Assembly: GCA_021838065.1 (NCBI GenBank)
Contig: JAKCEJ010000147.1
Span: 1 to 7,251 of the forward strand
Direction: 5' to 3'
Length of the DNA: 7,251 nucleotides
DNA from: Pseudomonadota bacterium
Lineage (GTDB): Bacteria > Pseudomonadota > Gammaproteobacteria > Steroidobacterales > Steroidobacteraceae
The first letter of the stretch is position 1. The number at the start of each line of letters is the position of its first letter. Shown here in pieces: positions 6,782-7,251 of this stretch. The translations under genes and the position numbers were made by a program. The notes beneath the pieces are model-generated. The model searched no databases. It was not told where the DNA came from and was given only the letters and a program-made list of their open reading frames with translations.

Positions 6782-7251
6782 CGTAGCGCAACGGCTCGGT
6801 CAGCGGAGAGACGCCTTTATGGGTCTTCCATCCCGTGCCTTGGTATGCCATGAAAGTCGTCGTCTGCGGGGCGACCTTCGCTCCGAAGCGCTGCGCAACG
6901 ACGTGCAGCGCCAGAGCGAGGTCCATGCCGGCGCTCAGTCCCCCGGAAGTGGCGAGGCGTCCCTCGCGCAGGAACAATTTCTCCGGCTCGATGCGCAATG
7001 CCGGCTGCCGGCGAGCCAGATCCGCCGCAAAGCGCCAGTGTGTCGTGACGCAGCGCCCGTCGAGCAGCCCGGTCGCCGCGAGTATGTAGGTGCTCGCGCA
7101 CACTGCAACCATGCGTCGACTCGTGGCCGCGCGTTCTCCCAATCCAGACATGCCGCCGTTGATCGGAGTTGAGGCATTTGCCGCCCGCGCCGCCGGGGAT
7201 GATGAAAGGTTCCAACGGCGGCGCATCGCCGATCGTGCCGGCTGGACTGAT
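6500..7251 (-). pseudogene. DJ-1/PfpI (GATase1-like) family protein, frameshifted and cut by the window edge
   Basis: The family resembles the N-terminal amidase-like domain of GlxA-type regulators and isonitrile-hydratase-like DJ-1 proteins. From the right edge the minus strand reads EPFIIPGGAGG and then HVWI in one frame. Family homology then continues in the next frame as GERAATSRRMVAVCASTYIL, LLDGRCVTTHW, LREGRLATSGGLSAGMDLAL and MAYQGTGWK. Skipping one base in the GGG (plus-strand CCC, 7138-7140) restores continuity. The nucleophile-elbow Cys (VAVCAS) and the TTHW motif are retained. After about 6780 coding character moves to a third frame (GTLAPGRAVAFRIRVRRA), again consistent with one extra base in the GG at 6779-6780. 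That frame runs to a stop at 6500. No AraC helix-turn-helix follows, so this is probably a stand-alone DJ-1 protein rather than a GlxA regulator. It is either a real pseudogene or an intact gene hit by two sequencing or assembly indels. Confidence 0.72.

Noticed and set aside
6450..7226. The 258-codon open frame as an intact gene
   Set aside because: Only the middle part matches the DJ-1 family. The first residues belong to the wrong frame (the true PGGAGG motif is in another frame) and the C-terminal part after GTGWK has random composition.
6412..7251. Mobile element as the cause of gene decay at the right end
   Set aside because: No transposase fragments, terminal inverted repeats or target duplications were seen; the lesions look like single-base indels.

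Overview
The window is GC-rich DNA whose coding frames strongly prefer G or C in the third codon position. It looks like a chromosomal segment of a proteobacterium. A POT-type peptide transporter beside a heavy-metal-type RND system would fit a gammaproteobacterium of the Xanthomonadales/Nevskiales kind, but that placement is a guess. I see no rRNA, tRNA, CRISPR array, insertion sequence or integrase.

Layout from left to right. (1) Positions 2-526 (+) hold the C-terminal part of a proton-coupled oligopeptide (POT/PTR2) transporter, whose 5' end lies outside the window. (2) Positions 587-3670 (-) encode a complete inner-membrane RND pump of the CusA/CzcA (HME) branch. (3) Positions 3670-4629 (-) encode its periplasmic adaptor. 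The adaptor stop and pump start share one base (TGATG), so the two form a tightly coupled operon, adaptor first. (4) Positions 4630-4929 are an intergenic region from which the adaptor-pump operon and the outer-membrane gene are transcribed divergently. (5) Positions 4930-6411 (+) encode a TolC-family outer-membrane factor with a lipoprotein signal. (6) Positions 6500-7251 (-) hold a broken DJ-1/PfpI-family gene, cut by the window edge and apparently interrupted by two single-base frameshifts.

Genes 2, 3 and 5 together would make one complete tripartite efflux machine: RND pump, adaptor and outer-membrane channel. The most interesting point is its substrate. The pump falls in the HME (metal-exporter) branch by overall sequence. 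By eye alignment, however, it lacks the three CusA copper-binding methionines, has Ala where CzcA has its first TM4 aspartate, and has Arg in place of the CusA TM10 glutamate. It carries instead a TM4 signature containing VVDDAVIDVEN. The adaptor is compact and shows no obvious lipoyl half-motifs or metal-binding Met/His cluster. This looks like a divergent, little-characterised RND branch rather than a textbook copper/silver or cobalt/zinc/cadmium exporter. No metal-sensing regulator is present in the window.

I found no clearly novel system. The atypical pump, the split gene order, the possible leaderless promoter of the outer-membrane gene and the decayed DJ-1 gene are the points worth following up.
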